Shown here in pieces: positions 1 through 7,669 of a stretch of 8,832 bases of DNA. The stretch is from Bacteroidales bacterium. GTDB lineage: Bacteria; Bacteroidota; Bacteroidia; Bacteroidales; UBA12077. Numbering within the stretch: the stretch's first letter is position 1; the number at the start of each line of letters is the position of its first letter. A program made the translations under genes and the position numbers. The stretch is taken from positions 1 to 8,832 of the forward strand of contig DAOWML010000070.1 in the NCBI GenBank assembly GCA_030643125.1. Reading direction: 5' to 3'. Below the pieces are notes generated by a model, which ran no database searches, was not told the origin of the DNA, and was given only the letters and a program-made list of their open reading frames with translations.

Positions 1-1424
1 ATTCTGTCGTAAGCTCTTGCCGAAAGGCCTAGTTTTTCCATTGCTTTTTTGAGCAAAGTTTTCCCGGCTGTATCTATTTCACAATGTTCACGAATTAATT
101 TCGACGACATTTGTGCATTACAGTAAACTTGTTCTTTATTTTTAAATCGTTCCGATTGTATTTCGCGTGCTGCAATTACTCTTTCACGAATATTTGAACT
201 GCTTTCTGACGGTTTAATTTCAGAAAGTTCATCGTATGAAACAGGTACTACTTCAATATGAATATCAATTCGATCTAATAACGGGCCTGAAATTTTATTC
301 AAATAGCGCTGAATATTTCCGGGAGCACAAACACATTCTTTTTCAGGATGATTATAATATCCACAAGGGCAGGGATTCATCGAAGAAATAAGCATGAAGC
401 TTGCCGGATACTCTACAGTAAATTTAGCTCGACTAATGGTTATTACCCTGTCTTCGAGTGGCTGTCGCATTACTTCAAGAACCGATCGCTGAAACTCGGG
501 TAATTCATCTAAAAATAAAACACCATTATGTGCCAATGAAATTTCGCCCGGTTGAGGAAAACTTCCTCCTCCAACTAAGGCTACGTCGGATATGGTATGA
601 TGTGGATTTCTAAAAGGGCGCCCGGTCATTAACGAAGTTTCACCATCAATTTTACCTGCAACAGAATGTATTTTTGTTGTTTCCAGAGCTTCGTGCAATG
701 TTAAAGGTGGAATTATTGTAGGAATTCGTTTTGCCAGCATTGTTTTTCCTGCTCCGGGAGGGCCAATCATTATAATATTGTGTCCGCCTGCAGCTGCAAT
801 TTCCAATGCACGTTTAACATTTTCCTGACCACGAACATCCGAAAAATCTTGTTCGTAATTATTTACGTTGGTAAAAAACTCATCACGGGTATCAATAATT
901 GTTTGTTCAAGTTTTGTTTCTTCATTAAAAAAATCGATAACTTCTTTAATATTATCCACACCATAAACTTCTATATCGTCAACAACAGCTGCTTCGCGGG
1001 CGTTTTCTTTTGGAAGGATAAATCCTTTAAATCCTTCTTTTCGAGCCAGGATTGCAATGGGTAAGACACCTTTTATTTTTTGTAAACCACCATCAAGCGA
1101 TAGTTCACCCATAATTATATAATCACCAATTTTTTCAGGTTTTATTTGTTCAGAAGCAGCCATAATTCCTATGGCTAAAGGCAGATCATAAGCCGAGCCT
1201 TCTTTCCGGATATCGGCAGGAGCCATATTGATTACAATTTTTTTGCCTGGAACTTTATATCCGTTGGTGCGTAATGCAGAGTCAATACGCTGCTGACTTT
1301 CTTTCACGGCACTATCAGGTAATCCTACTAAGTAAAAGTTTATTCCTTGCGAAACACTTACTTCAATTGTTATTGTTGTCGCATTAATTCCTTGTACAGC
1401 ACTTCCGAAAGTCTTAACTAGCAT
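1..1424 (-). CDS. yifB: YifB/ComM family Mg-chelatase-like AAA+ ATPase, C-terminus cut by window edge
   Basis: The reading frame is open from an ATG at 1424 to the left edge, giving 474 codons; the family is usually a little over 500 residues, so only the extreme C-terminus is missing. The N-terminal domain begins MLVKTFGSAVQGI and contains the family segment YLVGLPDSAVKESQQRI. The AAA+ core has Walker A GPPGAGKT (residues 221-228), the FRNPHHTISD segment, Walker B LFLDE (303-307), a Cys-rich CPCG...CVC insertion (352-366) and GPLLDRIDIH (380-388). The visible C-terminus reads LGLSARAYDR, as in the family. ComM homologues are hexameric branch-migration helicases that help integrate incoming DNA in naturally transformable bacteria, but the family also occurs in non-competent species, so the role here is uncertain. 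The gene starts 11 bases after the gmhA stop and is probably co-transcribed with it. The frame is intact throughout what is visible. Confidence 0.95.
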   Translation of the reverse strand, partial: MLVKTFGSAVQGINATTITIEVSVSQGINFYLVGLPDSAVKESQQRIDSALRTNGYKVPGKKIVINMAPADIRKEGSAYDLPLAIGIMAASEQIKPEKIGDYIIMGELSLDGGLQKIKGVLPIAILARKEGFKGFILPKENAREAAVVDDIEVYGVDNIKEVIDFFNEETKLEQTIIDTRDEFFTNVNNYEQDFSDVRGQENVKRALEIAAAGGHNIIMIGPPGAGKTMLAKRIPTIIPPLTLHEALETTKIHSVAGKIDGETSLMTGRPFRNPHHTISDVALVGGGSFPQPGEISLAHNGVLFLDELPEFQRSVLEVMRQPLEDRVITISRAKFTVEYPASFMLISSMNPCPCGYYNHPEKECVCAPGNIQRYLNKISGPLLDRIDIHIEVVPVSYDELSEIKPSESSSNIRERVIAAREIQSERFKNKEQVYCNAQMSSKLIREHCEIDTAGKTLLKKAMEKLGLSARAYDR

Positions 1425-1435
1425 ATTAGAGATAT

Positions 1436-2005
1436 TTACTGAAAGTTTTCTTCGATATAATGTATTAATGAGTGGATTATTTTAATATGGATTTCCTGGG
1501 CTCTATCGGCATATTCTGATTTTGGAGCACGGATTTCAATATCACAAATTTCGGCCAGTTTACCACCATTTTTACCGGTTAATCCTATGATTCTCATTCC
1601 TTTTTCACGGGCAATTTTGCAGGCTTCCAAAATATTTTTCGAATTACCGCTGGTGCTTATAGCTAACAGAGTATCTCCTTCCTTACCAATAGCTTCTATA
1701 TATCTTGAGAAAATGTAATCATAACCAAAATCATTGGCAGTACAAGAAATATGCGTAGGGTCAGATATTGAAATAGCAGCAATGGCTTGTCTGTTATCTC
1801 TGAATCGCCCTGTAAGTTCTTCTGCAAAATGCATGGCATCGCTCATAGAACCTCCATTCCCGCATGAAATAACTTTTTTCCCTGATTTAACCGATTTAAC
1901 AATTATATTGCCTGCGGATTTAATATTATCAAAATTTTTTTCGTTTGAAATAAAATCATTTAGAATATTTTGTGCTTCAAGGAAATCTTTTTTTATATTT
2001 TTCAT
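1436..2005 (-). CDS. gmhA: Phosphoheptose isomerase (sedoheptulose-7-phosphate isomerase)
   Basis: This is a single SIS-domain protein of 189 residues, the normal GmhA length. It converts sedoheptulose 7-phosphate to heptose 7-phosphate, the first step towards the ADP- or GDP-activated heptoses used for LPS core or surface glycans; the enzyme is cytosolic and tetrameric. Visible signatures are CGNGGSMSDAMHFAEELTGRF (48-68), the phosphate-binding STSGNS loop, GLTGKNGGKLA and ADRAQEIHIKIIH (166-178). His59, Glu63, Gln170 and His178 fit the zinc/catalytic ligands His61, Glu65, Gln172 and His180 of the E. coli enzyme with a constant offset of two, so the active site looks intact. No other heptose gene is in the window; the only partner seen is yifB immediately downstream. 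The ATG at 2005 gives the expected N-terminal helix; no clear Shine-Dalgarno precedes it. Confidence 0.95.
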   Translation of the reverse strand: MKNIKKDFLEAQNILNDFISNEKNFDNIKSAGNIIVKSVKSGKKVISCGNGGSMSDAMHFAEELTGRFRDNRQAIAAISISDPTHISCTANDFGYDYIFSRYIEAIGKEGDTLLAISTSGNSKNILEACKIAREKGMRIIGLTGKNGGKLAEICDIEIRAPKSEYADRAQEIHIKIIHSLIHYIEENFQ

Positions 2006-2252
2006 CTTTTATAGAAATATGATTTTTACCGAATGCTAAGATAAATATATACATAATTTTTACAAAGCCATTTATAATATCATTTTATAAACTATTAAGT
2101 CCTTGATGTTTCAAAACATATATTAATGAAATTACAAAGATGGTTTTTTTTTAAATAAATAAATTGTTAAACTTGCTTTTGTTAAGGTTGAGGATTAAGG
2201 GAGTAATTAAATCATTTTTGTTTGAATCCACCAGTAAGTTGCATAAGTATTT
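2006..2252. other. Divergent intergenic region between gmhA and the nuclease gene
   Basis: This 247-base AT-rich region must hold promoters for both flanking genes, which point away from each other. I could not find a convincing Bacteroidota promoter pair on either strand. On the plus strand the nearest approach is a TTTT at 2145-2148 with TAAACTTG at 2168-2175, spaced 19 bases. There is a run of nine T at about 2144-2152 and a small perfect inverted repeat ATGTTT-CA-AAACAT at 2106-2119, which may be chance in DNA this AT-rich. No ORF or RNA gene was recognised. Confidence 0.5.
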
Positions 2253-2864
2253 ATGAGTAAAATAAAATTAAATGTATTAGGTATTTCGTATAGCCAGACT
2301 CAGACAGGAGCTTATGCTTTAGTGTTGACAGAAGAACATGGCGAACGGCGAATACCAATCATAATTGGAGGCTTCGAAGCTCAGGCTATAGCCATTCAGC
2401 TTGAGGGATTAAAACCACCACGGCCACTTACCCATGATTTGTTTCTTAATTTTTCAATGTCGTTTGGGATTACTCTAACAGAAGTAAATATTCACAGATT
2501 AGAAGAGGGGGTTTTTTACTCGAAACTGATATGTAACAATGGAGGGAAAGATATTACGATTGACGCCAGAACGTCCGATGCAATTGCTCTTGCTCTCAGG
2601 TTTAAATGCCCGATTTACACTACTGAAGAAATCTTACAAAAATCAGGTATAGTGATTGATATTCAAGAAAAAGGAGAAAGCAAAACTGCTAAATCGGAAC
2701 CCTTAGATATTGAGAAGAAAGAACCTTCAGCATTATCCGGAGGCGATAAATATAAAAAATTAGATATTAATGTTTTAGAAAAACTTCTTGAAGAAGCTGT
2801 TAAAAATGAAGAATACGAAAAAGCTTCGATGATTCGTGATGAGATAGAAAAAAGAAAAAAATAA
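2253..2864 (+). CDS. Bifunctional nuclease (DUF151) with C-terminal UVR motif
   Basis: The protein has 203 residues in two parts. Residues 1 to about 135 form a bifunctional nuclease domain (BFN, formerly DUF151), recognised from IPIIIGGFEAQAIAIQLEG followed by PPRPLTHDLF, and from TIDARTSDAIALALR and CPIYTTEEIL. A charged linker of about 30 residues follows. Residues 170-203 form a UVR-type helical hairpin (LEKLLEEAVKNEEYEKAS, then IRDEIEKRK), the motif used for UvrB-UvrC contacts and in Clp partner proteins. Plant BFN members degrade both RNA and DNA; bacterial members are poorly characterised, so activity here is inferred. The BFN-plus-UVR architecture is common in Bacteroidota and nearby phyla. 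It is the first gene of the plus-strand run; 74 bases with a candidate promoter separate it from the transporter. Confidence 0.88.
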   Translation: MSKIKLNVLGISYSQTQTGAYALVLTEEHGERRIPIIIGGFEAQAIAIQLEGLKPPRPLTHDLFLNFSMSFGITLTEVNIHRLEEGVFYSKLICNNGGKDITIDARTSDAIALALRFKCPIYTTEEILQKSGIVIDIQEKGESKTAKSEPLDIEKKEPSALSGGDKYKKLDINVLEKLLEEAVKNEEYEKASMIRDEIEKRKK

Positions 2865-2868
2865 TTAC

Positions 2869-2899
2869 TTTATTATTAACGTTACTGAATTTAATTTTG
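2869..2899 (+). promoter_or_regulatory. Candidate Bacteroidota-type promoter for the nucleoside transporter unit
   Basis: TTTA at 2869-2872, then a 19-base spacer, then TAATTTTG at 2892-2899. This matches the Bacteroidota primary-sigma form (-33 TTTG, -7 TAnnTTTG) with one mismatch in the upstream element. It lies just after the nuclease gene stop. It overlaps the TTG codon at 2897, which argues against that TTG being the transporter's start. The short motif can occur by chance in AT-rich DNA. Confidence 0.4.
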
Positions 2900-2938
2900 A
2901 CTTATACTCTACTTTTTAAGTGGACTCAAATTAAAAAA

Positions 2939-4450
2939 ATGAAGATGAAAAAAATTATAGTTTATACAAGTTTGTTTTTCCTGCTTTTTATTACATCAAC
3001 ATATTTCATTGCAAAAGCTAATGATGGTGGTGTAACAAAAGATACTATTATTGAAAATTCTACGATTGTAGATACTTTAGTTGTAAGTACGGTAAACGGA
3101 AAAGGTTTAGCGGATGGGGATAGTGTTGTTAATACTGAGTTAGGAGAGGGTTTAAGTTTCATTAATATTCTACGTGGATTGTTTGGAATGTTGGTTCTTA
3201 TTGGTATTGCATATATTTTTAGCACCAACCGAAAGGCCATTTCGTGGAAAGTTGTTGGAATAGGATTACTTATTCAGATTTTAGTAGCCATAGGAGTTCT
3301 TCAAGTTCCTTTTATTCAGACTTTCTTTGAAATTATTGGTAAGTTGTTTGTAAAGATCCTGGATTTTACCAACGAAGGATCAAAATTCTTATTTAAGTCA
3401 TTTGTATCGGGTGAGATTGAATCTCCATTATTGAATTTTGCTGTTACAATATTACCGACTATAATATTTTTCTCTGCATTAACAAGTGTACTATTTTATT
3501 TAGGAATAATTCAGAAAATTGTTTGGGGTATGGCATGGGCAATGTCACGATTATTGAGGTTATCGGGTGCTGAAAGTCTATCAGTAGCTGGAAATATATT
3601 TTTGGGACAAACAGAATCGCCATTAATGATTAAAGAGTATCTCGACAAGATGAATCGTTCTGAGATGCTTTTAGTTATGGCGGGAGGAATGGCAACTTTA
3701 GCTGGTGGTGTTCTGGCGGTATATATAGCTTTCCTGGGTGGTGATGACCCTGTTCAGCGTTTGATTTTTGCTAAACATCTTTTGGCGGCTTCTATAATGG
3801 CTGCACCCGGAGTTGTTGTTATCTCTAAAATAATAATTCCTCAAACCGAAAAAATTAATTCTAATGTTGAAATATCGCAAGAGAAAATAGGAAAAAATGT
3901 TCTGGATGCAATTTCTAATGGTACTACGCAAGGATTAAAACTGGCTGTTAATGTAGCCTCTATGTTACTTGTGTTTATTGCTTTTATTGCAATGTTTAAT
4001 TACGTATTTTTAAAAATAGGTGATTGGACTTCCTTAAACGAAGTTATTACCAGAATTACTGATGGCCAGTTTAATGAATTATCGTTACAATTTATTTTAG
4101 GATATTTATTTGCTCCTTTAATGTGGTTAATTGGTGTTGCACCGGAAGATATTACTCTTGTTGGACGCATGTTAGGAGAAAAACTTATTATGACAGAATT
4201 CATTGGCTATCTTAGTCTTGCCGATTTAAAAGCTGCAGGAGCATTTGCTTCGCAGAAATCCATTATTATGTCAACTTATATGCTTTGTGGTTTTGCAAAT
4301 TTTGCTTCTATTGGAATCCAGATTGGAGGAATTGGTTCGTTAGCGCCTACAAAACGGGTATTGCTATCACAATTAGGATTAAGAGCGTTACTTGCAGGAA
4401 CATTAGCTTCTTTAATGTCGGCAACAATTATTGGAATGATTTTAGGTTAG
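2939..4450 (+). CDS. Concentrative nucleoside transporter (CNT/NupC family)
   Basis: This is an inner-membrane importer that takes up nucleosides with a cation (H+ or Na+). From the ATG at 2939 it has 503 residues. The frame is open further, to a TTG at 2897, but that codon lies within a candidate promoter; another ATG at 2945 is equally possible. The N-terminus (MKMKKIIVYTSLFFLLFITS) is a signal-like hydrophobic segment, followed by about 50 polar residues and then the CNT core starting near LSFINILRGLFGM. Substrate-site signatures are present: SGAESLSVAGNIFLGQTESP (HP1; GQTES at bases 3605-3619) and CGFANFASIGIQIGG (GFANF from base 4289), corresponding to the Gln/Thr/Glu and Asn/Ser nucleoside contacts of Vibrio CNT. 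Cation coupling and substrate preference cannot be read reliably here. Only 3 bases separate it from the prolyl isomerase gene, so they form one operon. Confidence 0.93.
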   Translation: MKMKKIIVYTSLFFLLFITSTYFIAKANDGGVTKDTIIENSTIVDTLVVSTVNGKGLADGDSVVNTELGEGLSFINILRGLFGMLVLIGIAYIFSTNRKAISWKVVGIGLLIQILVAIGVLQVPFIQTFFEIIGKLFVKILDFTNEGSKFLFKSFVSGEIESPLLNFAVTILPTIIFFSALTSVLFYLGIIQKIVWGMAWAMSRLLRLSGAESLSVAGNIFLGQTESPLMIKEYLDKMNRSEMLLVMAGGMATLAGGVLAVYIAFLGGDDPVQRLIFAKHLLAASIMAAPGVVVISKIIIPQTEKINSNVEISQEKIGKNVLDAISNGTTQGLKLAVNVASMLLVFIAFIAMFNYVFLKIGDWTSLNEVITRITDGQFNELSLQFILGYLFAPLMWLIGVAPEDITLVGRMLGEKLIMTEFIGYLSLADLKAAGAFASQKSIIMSTYMLCGFANFASIGIQIGGIGSLAPTKRVLLSQLGLRALLAGTLASLMSATIIGMILG

Positions 4451-4453
4451 CTT

Positions 4454-5077
4454 ATGGCTTACAAGAAACTGTTTTTTATTATTATCCTGTTATTTGCTGT
4501 TTCTGTTGTTTATTGCCAGGAGGAGAACAATGATTTAGAATATTTGATTACAATAAGTACTGATTTTGGAAAAATAAAGCTGATTCTTTTTGATGACACT
4601 CCATTGCATAAAGAAAATTTTATAAAATTAACAGAAGCGGGGGTTTATAATCATATAATATTTCATCGTGTTATAAATCATTTTATGATTCAGTCAGGGG
4701 ATTACGCAACACGGAATCAGGCAATTAATTATGATCCAAGAGTAATTCAAGATCCGATTAAAGCTGAGATTTTAGCTCATCATTTACATGTACATGGTGC
4801 TATTGGTGCTGCACGAAGAGGAGATAATGTGAATCCGGAAATGAAATCGAATAGCACTCAATTTTACATTATTCAAAACCACAAGGGAGCACACCACCTT
4901 GACGGGAAATATACAGTTTTTGGTCAGGTAATGAGTGGATTTGAAGTGGTTGACCTTATTGCATCACAACCAACTACAGATAGGGACCGACCTTTAAAAA
5001 ATATTAGGATTTCTGTAGATGTTGTTAAAGTAAGTAGGTCTGATATCGAAAAGTTTTATAATTTTACATACAAATAA
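4454..5077 (+). CDS. Exported cyclophilin-type peptidyl-prolyl cis-trans isomerase
   Basis: The 207-residue protein has an N-terminal signal sequence: Lys4-Lys5, a hydrophobic stretch 6-19, then Tyr20-Cys21-Gln22. The cyclophilin domain occupies about residues 30-198. The catalytic segment FHRVINHFMIQSGD carries Arg72, Phe77, Met78 and Gln80, spaced exactly as Arg55, Phe60, Met61 and Gln63 of human cyclophilin A; TQFYII and HLDGKYTVFGQV complete the active-site walls. The residue equivalent to CypA Trp121, which gives cyclosporin sensitivity, is His here. It likely assists protein folding in the periplasm. Cys21 is preceded by Val-Val-Tyr, a poor lipobox, so signal peptidase I cleavage before Gln22 is at least as likely as lipidation. 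It is tightly coupled to the transporter gene upstream and lies 16 bases before the dehydrogenase gene. Confidence 0.93.
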   Translation: MAYKKLFFIIILLFAVSVVYCQEENNDLEYLITISTDFGKIKLILFDDTPLHKENFIKLTEAGVYNHIIFHRVINHFMIQSGDYATRNQAINYDPRVIQDPIKAEILAHHLHVHGAIGAARRGDNVNPEMKSNSTQFYIIQNHKGAHHLDGKYTVFGQVMSGFEVVDLIASQPTTDRDRPLKNIRISVDVVKVSRSDIEKFYNFTYK

Positions 5078-5093
5078 TTTTAATCATCGTGTT

Positions 5094-6218
5094 ATGAAAA
5101 GAATTGTTGTTTTAGGAGCTGGTCTTGTTGGAAAAATAATTGCTGTTGATATATCAAAATCTTTTGATGTTACTACTGTTGATGAAAATCATACAAGTCT
5201 TGAGAAATTAAGCACTTACACGAATATAAAAACTATATTGACGGATCTTTCTGAAGAAGGCGAAATACAAAGAGTTGTAAAAGATTTTGATTTGGTTATT
5301 GGTTGCCTCCCCGGATATATGGGATATAATACAGTTCAACAAACTATTTTAGCAGGTAAGGATATTGTTGATATTTCTTTTTTCCGTGAAGATCCTTTTG
5401 AATTAGACGAATTAGCAAAAAAACATAATGTAACAGCAATTATTGATGCTGGTGTTGCCCCGGGAATGGGGAATATTATTCTTGGATATCATAATGATCA
5501 GATGAAAGTAACCAGCTATAAGTGTTATGGCGGAGGATTACCGTTTAAACGTGAATGGCCGTTTGAGTATAAAGCAGTTTTTTCACCTTTGGATGTTTTG
5601 GAAGAGTATATTCGACCAGCAAGATACATGTTAAATGGAGAATTGGTCGTTCGTGAGGCATTGTCTGAAGCAGAAATTGGTCATTTTGAACCGATTGGAT
5701 CACTGGAAGCATGGAATACTGACGGTTTAAGAACCTTGATTAAAACCATGAAAATTCCTAATATGATTGAGAAAACACTACGTTATCCGGGTACAATTAA
5801 ATACATTAAGGTATTAAGAGAAACAGGTTTCTTTTCCAGCGATCCTCTTTTAGTGAATGGAGAACAGATCAGGCCAATCGATGTTACAACAAAATTGCTT
5901 TTCCCTGTGTGGGAGCTTAAAAAAGATGAAGAAGATTATACCATGCTAAGGGTAATAATTAAGGGAACAGAGAATGGTACAGAAAAGAAATATACATATA
6001 ATCTTTTCGATAGATATGATAAAGAGACAGAAACTACATCAATGGCTCGTACAACAGGTTATACATGTACTGCCATAGCAAATTTGTTTTTAAAGGGGAT
6101 GGTTGATCATAAAGGAATTTGTCCGCCGGAATATATAGGTGTTGATAAGAAAAATTTTGAATTTATTTCAAATTACCTTATTGAAAGAGGGGTTGAATAT
6201 AATTTGACTGTAGAATAA
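5094..6218 (+). CDS. Lysine 6-dehydrogenase/saccharopine dehydrogenase-like oxidoreductase
   Basis: The protein has 374 residues, close to the roughly 385 of bacterial L-lysine 6-dehydrogenase. The N-terminal Rossmann fold has GAGLVG at residues 8-13 and an acidic Asp30 at the end of the second strand, which usually favours NAD over NADP. DAGVAPGMGN (118-127) is the family hinge between the cofactor and catalytic domains. The catalytic domain contains GGGLPFKREWPFEYK and, near the C-terminus, SMARTTGYT and CPPEYIG, as I recall from lysine 6-dehydrogenases. Members oxidise the epsilon-amino group of lysine or act on saccharopine-type imines; which substrate is used here cannot be decided from sequence alone. 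Carboxynorspermidine synthase is a related alternative but fits less well. It is the last gene of the plus-strand operon and is followed by a terminator. Confidence 0.8.
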   Translation: MKRIVVLGAGLVGKIIAVDISKSFDVTTVDENHTSLEKLSTYTNIKTILTDLSEEGEIQRVVKDFDLVIGCLPGYMGYNTVQQTILAGKDIVDISFFREDPFELDELAKKHNVTAIIDAGVAPGMGNIILGYHNDQMKVTSYKCYGGGLPFKREWPFEYKAVFSPLDVLEEYIRPARYMLNGELVVREALSEAEIGHFEPIGSLEAWNTDGLRTLIKTMKIPNMIEKTLRYPGTIKYIKVLRETGFFSSDPLLVNGEQIRPIDVTTKLLFPVWELKKDEEDYTMLRVIIKGTENGTEKKYTYNLFDRYDKETETTSMARTTGYTCTAIANLFLKGMVDHKGICPPEYIGVDKKNFEFISNYLIERGVEYNLTVE

Positions 6219-6248
6219 AATAAATTCCAAAATACAATATTTGAAGAG

Positions 6249-6274
6249 CCCAAACTTTTGCATGTTTGGGTTTT
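6249..6274 (+). terminator. Intrinsic terminator of the plus-strand operon
   Basis: CCCAAAC at 6249-6255 and GTTTGGG at 6264-6270 form a perfect 7-bp stem with an 8-base loop, followed directly by TTTT (6271-6274) and then GTTATTT. It starts 30 bases after the dehydrogenase stop and lies between two convergent genes. On the minus strand the hairpin is followed by CTCTTC rather than a T run, so it should act mainly on plus-strand transcripts. Confidence 0.85.
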
Positions 6275-6294
6275 GTTATTTGGAGCTTGAGCAA

Positions 6295-7212
6295 TTAGTG
6301 ATGTCCAAAATGTTCGTTTATTTTTTCTCCTGCTAATATTTTAACAGGTAAAATATTTTCTCTTGGGGGCAACGGGCAAGTAGCAAATTCAGTAAATGCA
6401 CATGGTGGATTTGTAGCTTTATTAAAGTCAATGTAAGTTTTTCCATTTTTATCTGGCTTTTCAACTGATAAAAATCTTCCTGCTCCATAAGTTTCTTCTG
6501 CACTTGTTTCATCAGCAAAAATCAGGAATAATCCACTATTAACTCCATCACCTAATGGCATAAGTGAATATTCTTTTTCATCGATTTGAAACTTTAGTAA
6601 ACCATAACATTTTTCAAAATCTATATTGCCCAAAACATTTGGTACAGCAATTTCTTTGGGAGAGTCAAAACGTTCGAATTTTGCTTCTATTCTCCAGTTT
6701 GGATCAACCGGGAAAGATGGTATTTCTGTAAATAGTTCGATTAATGGACTTTCCAAATCTCGTAATCTTATTCCATATCTATCGCCACGTTTTATAATAT
6801 GCCAACTGAAGGAGCCCATTTTAAATATGGTAGTATTATCTTCCATATCTGTATTAATATTATGTTCTATTATTAATGAATCATTAACGTAAACAGAAAC
6901 ATCTTCATAAACAGAAATACTTAAATTGCCTTTGTAAAGAATAATTGTTCCAATAAAATCCGGTGCTTTTTCAGGGAAAATAATATTATTAGCTTCGTTA
7001 CTACCAAAAGGATTTTGTCCTTCTTTTAGCCAATATAATCCAACAAGATTTAACCAACCGGTTTCAGATTTTAATTTTTCAAGTCTTTGTTGTTGCCATT
7101 CCTGAATATATTTTATGTAGTCTGCCTCATTAAATTTGTCAGTGTTTGATTGATAGGAAAATAAACCTAAAAATATTAATAACAGAAAGATTCGGAAAGT
7201 AAACTTATGCAT
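6295..7212 (-). CDS. Exported DUF1684 family protein
   Basis: The 305-residue protein matches the DUF1684 family in its typical blocks. The N-terminal block has ETGWLNLVGLYWLKEGQNPFGS and FPEKAPDFIGTI. The C-terminal block has KTYIDFNKATNPPCAF, then TCPLPPRENILPVKI and AGEK. Members are mostly secreted or lipid-anchored proteins of unknown biochemical function. The N-terminus (MHKFTFRIFLLLIFLGLFSY) is a clear export signal, but no Cys occurs at the end of the hydrophobic stretch, where many relatives have a lipobox; here the residue after Leu-Phe-Ser is Tyr20. It could remain anchored by the uncleaved signal or be cut by signal peptidase I. The gene stands alone, with 107 bases to the cupin gene upstream and convergent to the dehydrogenase operon downstream. 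Confidence 0.88.
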   Translation of the reverse strand: MHKFTFRIFLLLIFLGLFSYQSNTDKFNEADYIKYIQEWQQQRLEKLKSETGWLNLVGLYWLKEGQNPFGSNEANNIIFPEKAPDFIGTIILYKGNLSISVYEDVSVYVNDSLIIEHNINTDMEDNTTIFKMGSFSWHIIKRGDRYGIRLRDLESPLIELFTEIPSFPVDPNWRIEAKFERFDSPKEIAVPNVLGNIDFEKCYGLLKFQIDEKEYSLMPLGDGVNSGLFLIFADETSAEETYGAGRFLSVEKPDKNGKTYIDFNKATNPPCAFTEFATCPLPPRENILPVKILAGEKINEHFGHH

Positions 7213-7319
7213 GTAATTGAATTTAAAATTTTGGGTAAGATAACAGAATGTTCTTTTTTAACAAAATAAAATTAAAAGAGTATGATTATTTGTTTGTGTT
7301 TATAATAACCGAGATTTAT

Positions 7320-7625
7320 TTAAAGTAGTTTAATAACCAAAATCCGTAATTCCTCGTTTGTATTATTTTTACATCCTCGCATTTTTTCTGAAGTTACCTT
7401 AGTTAGATCTGTGGCTTTTATATTGTATTTTTCTCCTTCAATGGATAAAACTCCGCTTCCTTCAATTACAAAGAATAACACATCAAATGGATTTTTGTGT
7501 TCTGCAAGATTTTCACCGGGTTTAAGTAATAAATGAACCAGTTCTATTTGTTTTTCTGAATGTAGTATATAGCCATCTAAATCGAAAGGTACTTTTGGAG
7601 AATTGCTTAGATTTTGAATTTTCAT
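7320..7625 (-). CDS. Small cupin protein B (diverged, motif-2 His missing)
   Basis: This 101-residue single-domain cupin is a paralogue of the cupin encoded at 8040-8378; both share PGE-x-L-xx-H-xx-P-x-D-xx-F-x-V-x-EG-x-G and a C-terminal RILV-x-K. Cupin motif 1 keeps Gly37, His43, Asp48 and Glu55. In motif 2, the segment that reads PAKIPHCWYN in the paralogue reads TSEKMRGCKN here, so the usual Pro and the metal-binding His are gone (Gly84 in place of His). A canonical two-motif metal site is therefore unlikely; it may be a sensor, a partner subunit or a degenerating copy. It is the last gene of the minus-strand cassette, 53 bases after the YgbA-family gene; a 35-bp palindrome ends 9 bases before its ATG. 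Substrate unknown. Confidence 0.8.
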   Translation of the reverse strand: MKIQNLSNSPKVPFDLDGYILHSEKQIELVHLLLKPGENLAEHKNPFDVLFFVIEGSGVLSIEGEKYNIKATDLTKVTSEKMRGCKNNTNEELRILVIKLL

Positions 7626-7634
7626 AGTATTGTT

Positions 7635-7669
7635 TTTGACCGATAGGCCTGTCAGATCTATCGGTCAAA
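7635..7669. repeat. 35-bp palindrome with 12-bp perfect arms upstream of cupin B
   Basis: TTTGACCGATAG at 7635-7646 and CTATCGGTCAAA at 7658-7669 are perfect inverted repeats around an 11-base centre. Two further pairs (7649-7650 with 7654-7655) can form inside it. No T run follows on either strand, so it is not a standard intrinsic terminator. It sits between the YgbA-family stop and the cupin B start and overlaps the -7 element of a candidate promoter, which fits an operator. The TTGAC/GTCAA outer halves resemble half-sites of Crp/Fnr-type regulators such as HcpR, but their spacing is much wider than the usual 4-6 bases. Confidence 0.75.

Noticed and set aside
780..1064. Open frame of 94 codons on the plus strand
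   Set aside because: It lies antisense within the intact yifB frame and resembles no family; it is a shadow of the coding sequence.
2106..2119. Inverted repeat ATGTTT-CA-AAACAT as a possible operator
   Set aside because: Six-base AT-rich arms are expected by chance in this sequence, and no promoter elements are placed around it.
2897..2938. TTG start giving a 517-residue transporter
   Set aside because: The extra 14 codons overlap a promoter-like sequence and precede a normal signal-like N-terminus that starts with MKMKKI.
7284..7310. Possible terminator after cupin B (GATTATT ... AATAACC)
   Set aside because: The stem is almost all A-T with one wobble and a 13-base loop, and it is not followed directly by a T run; too weak to call.
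7635..7669. Palindrome as an intrinsic terminator, or as a canonical Fnr/HcpR box
   Set aside because: No T run follows on either strand, and the TTGAC and GTCAA halves are separated far more widely than in known Crp/Fnr-family sites.
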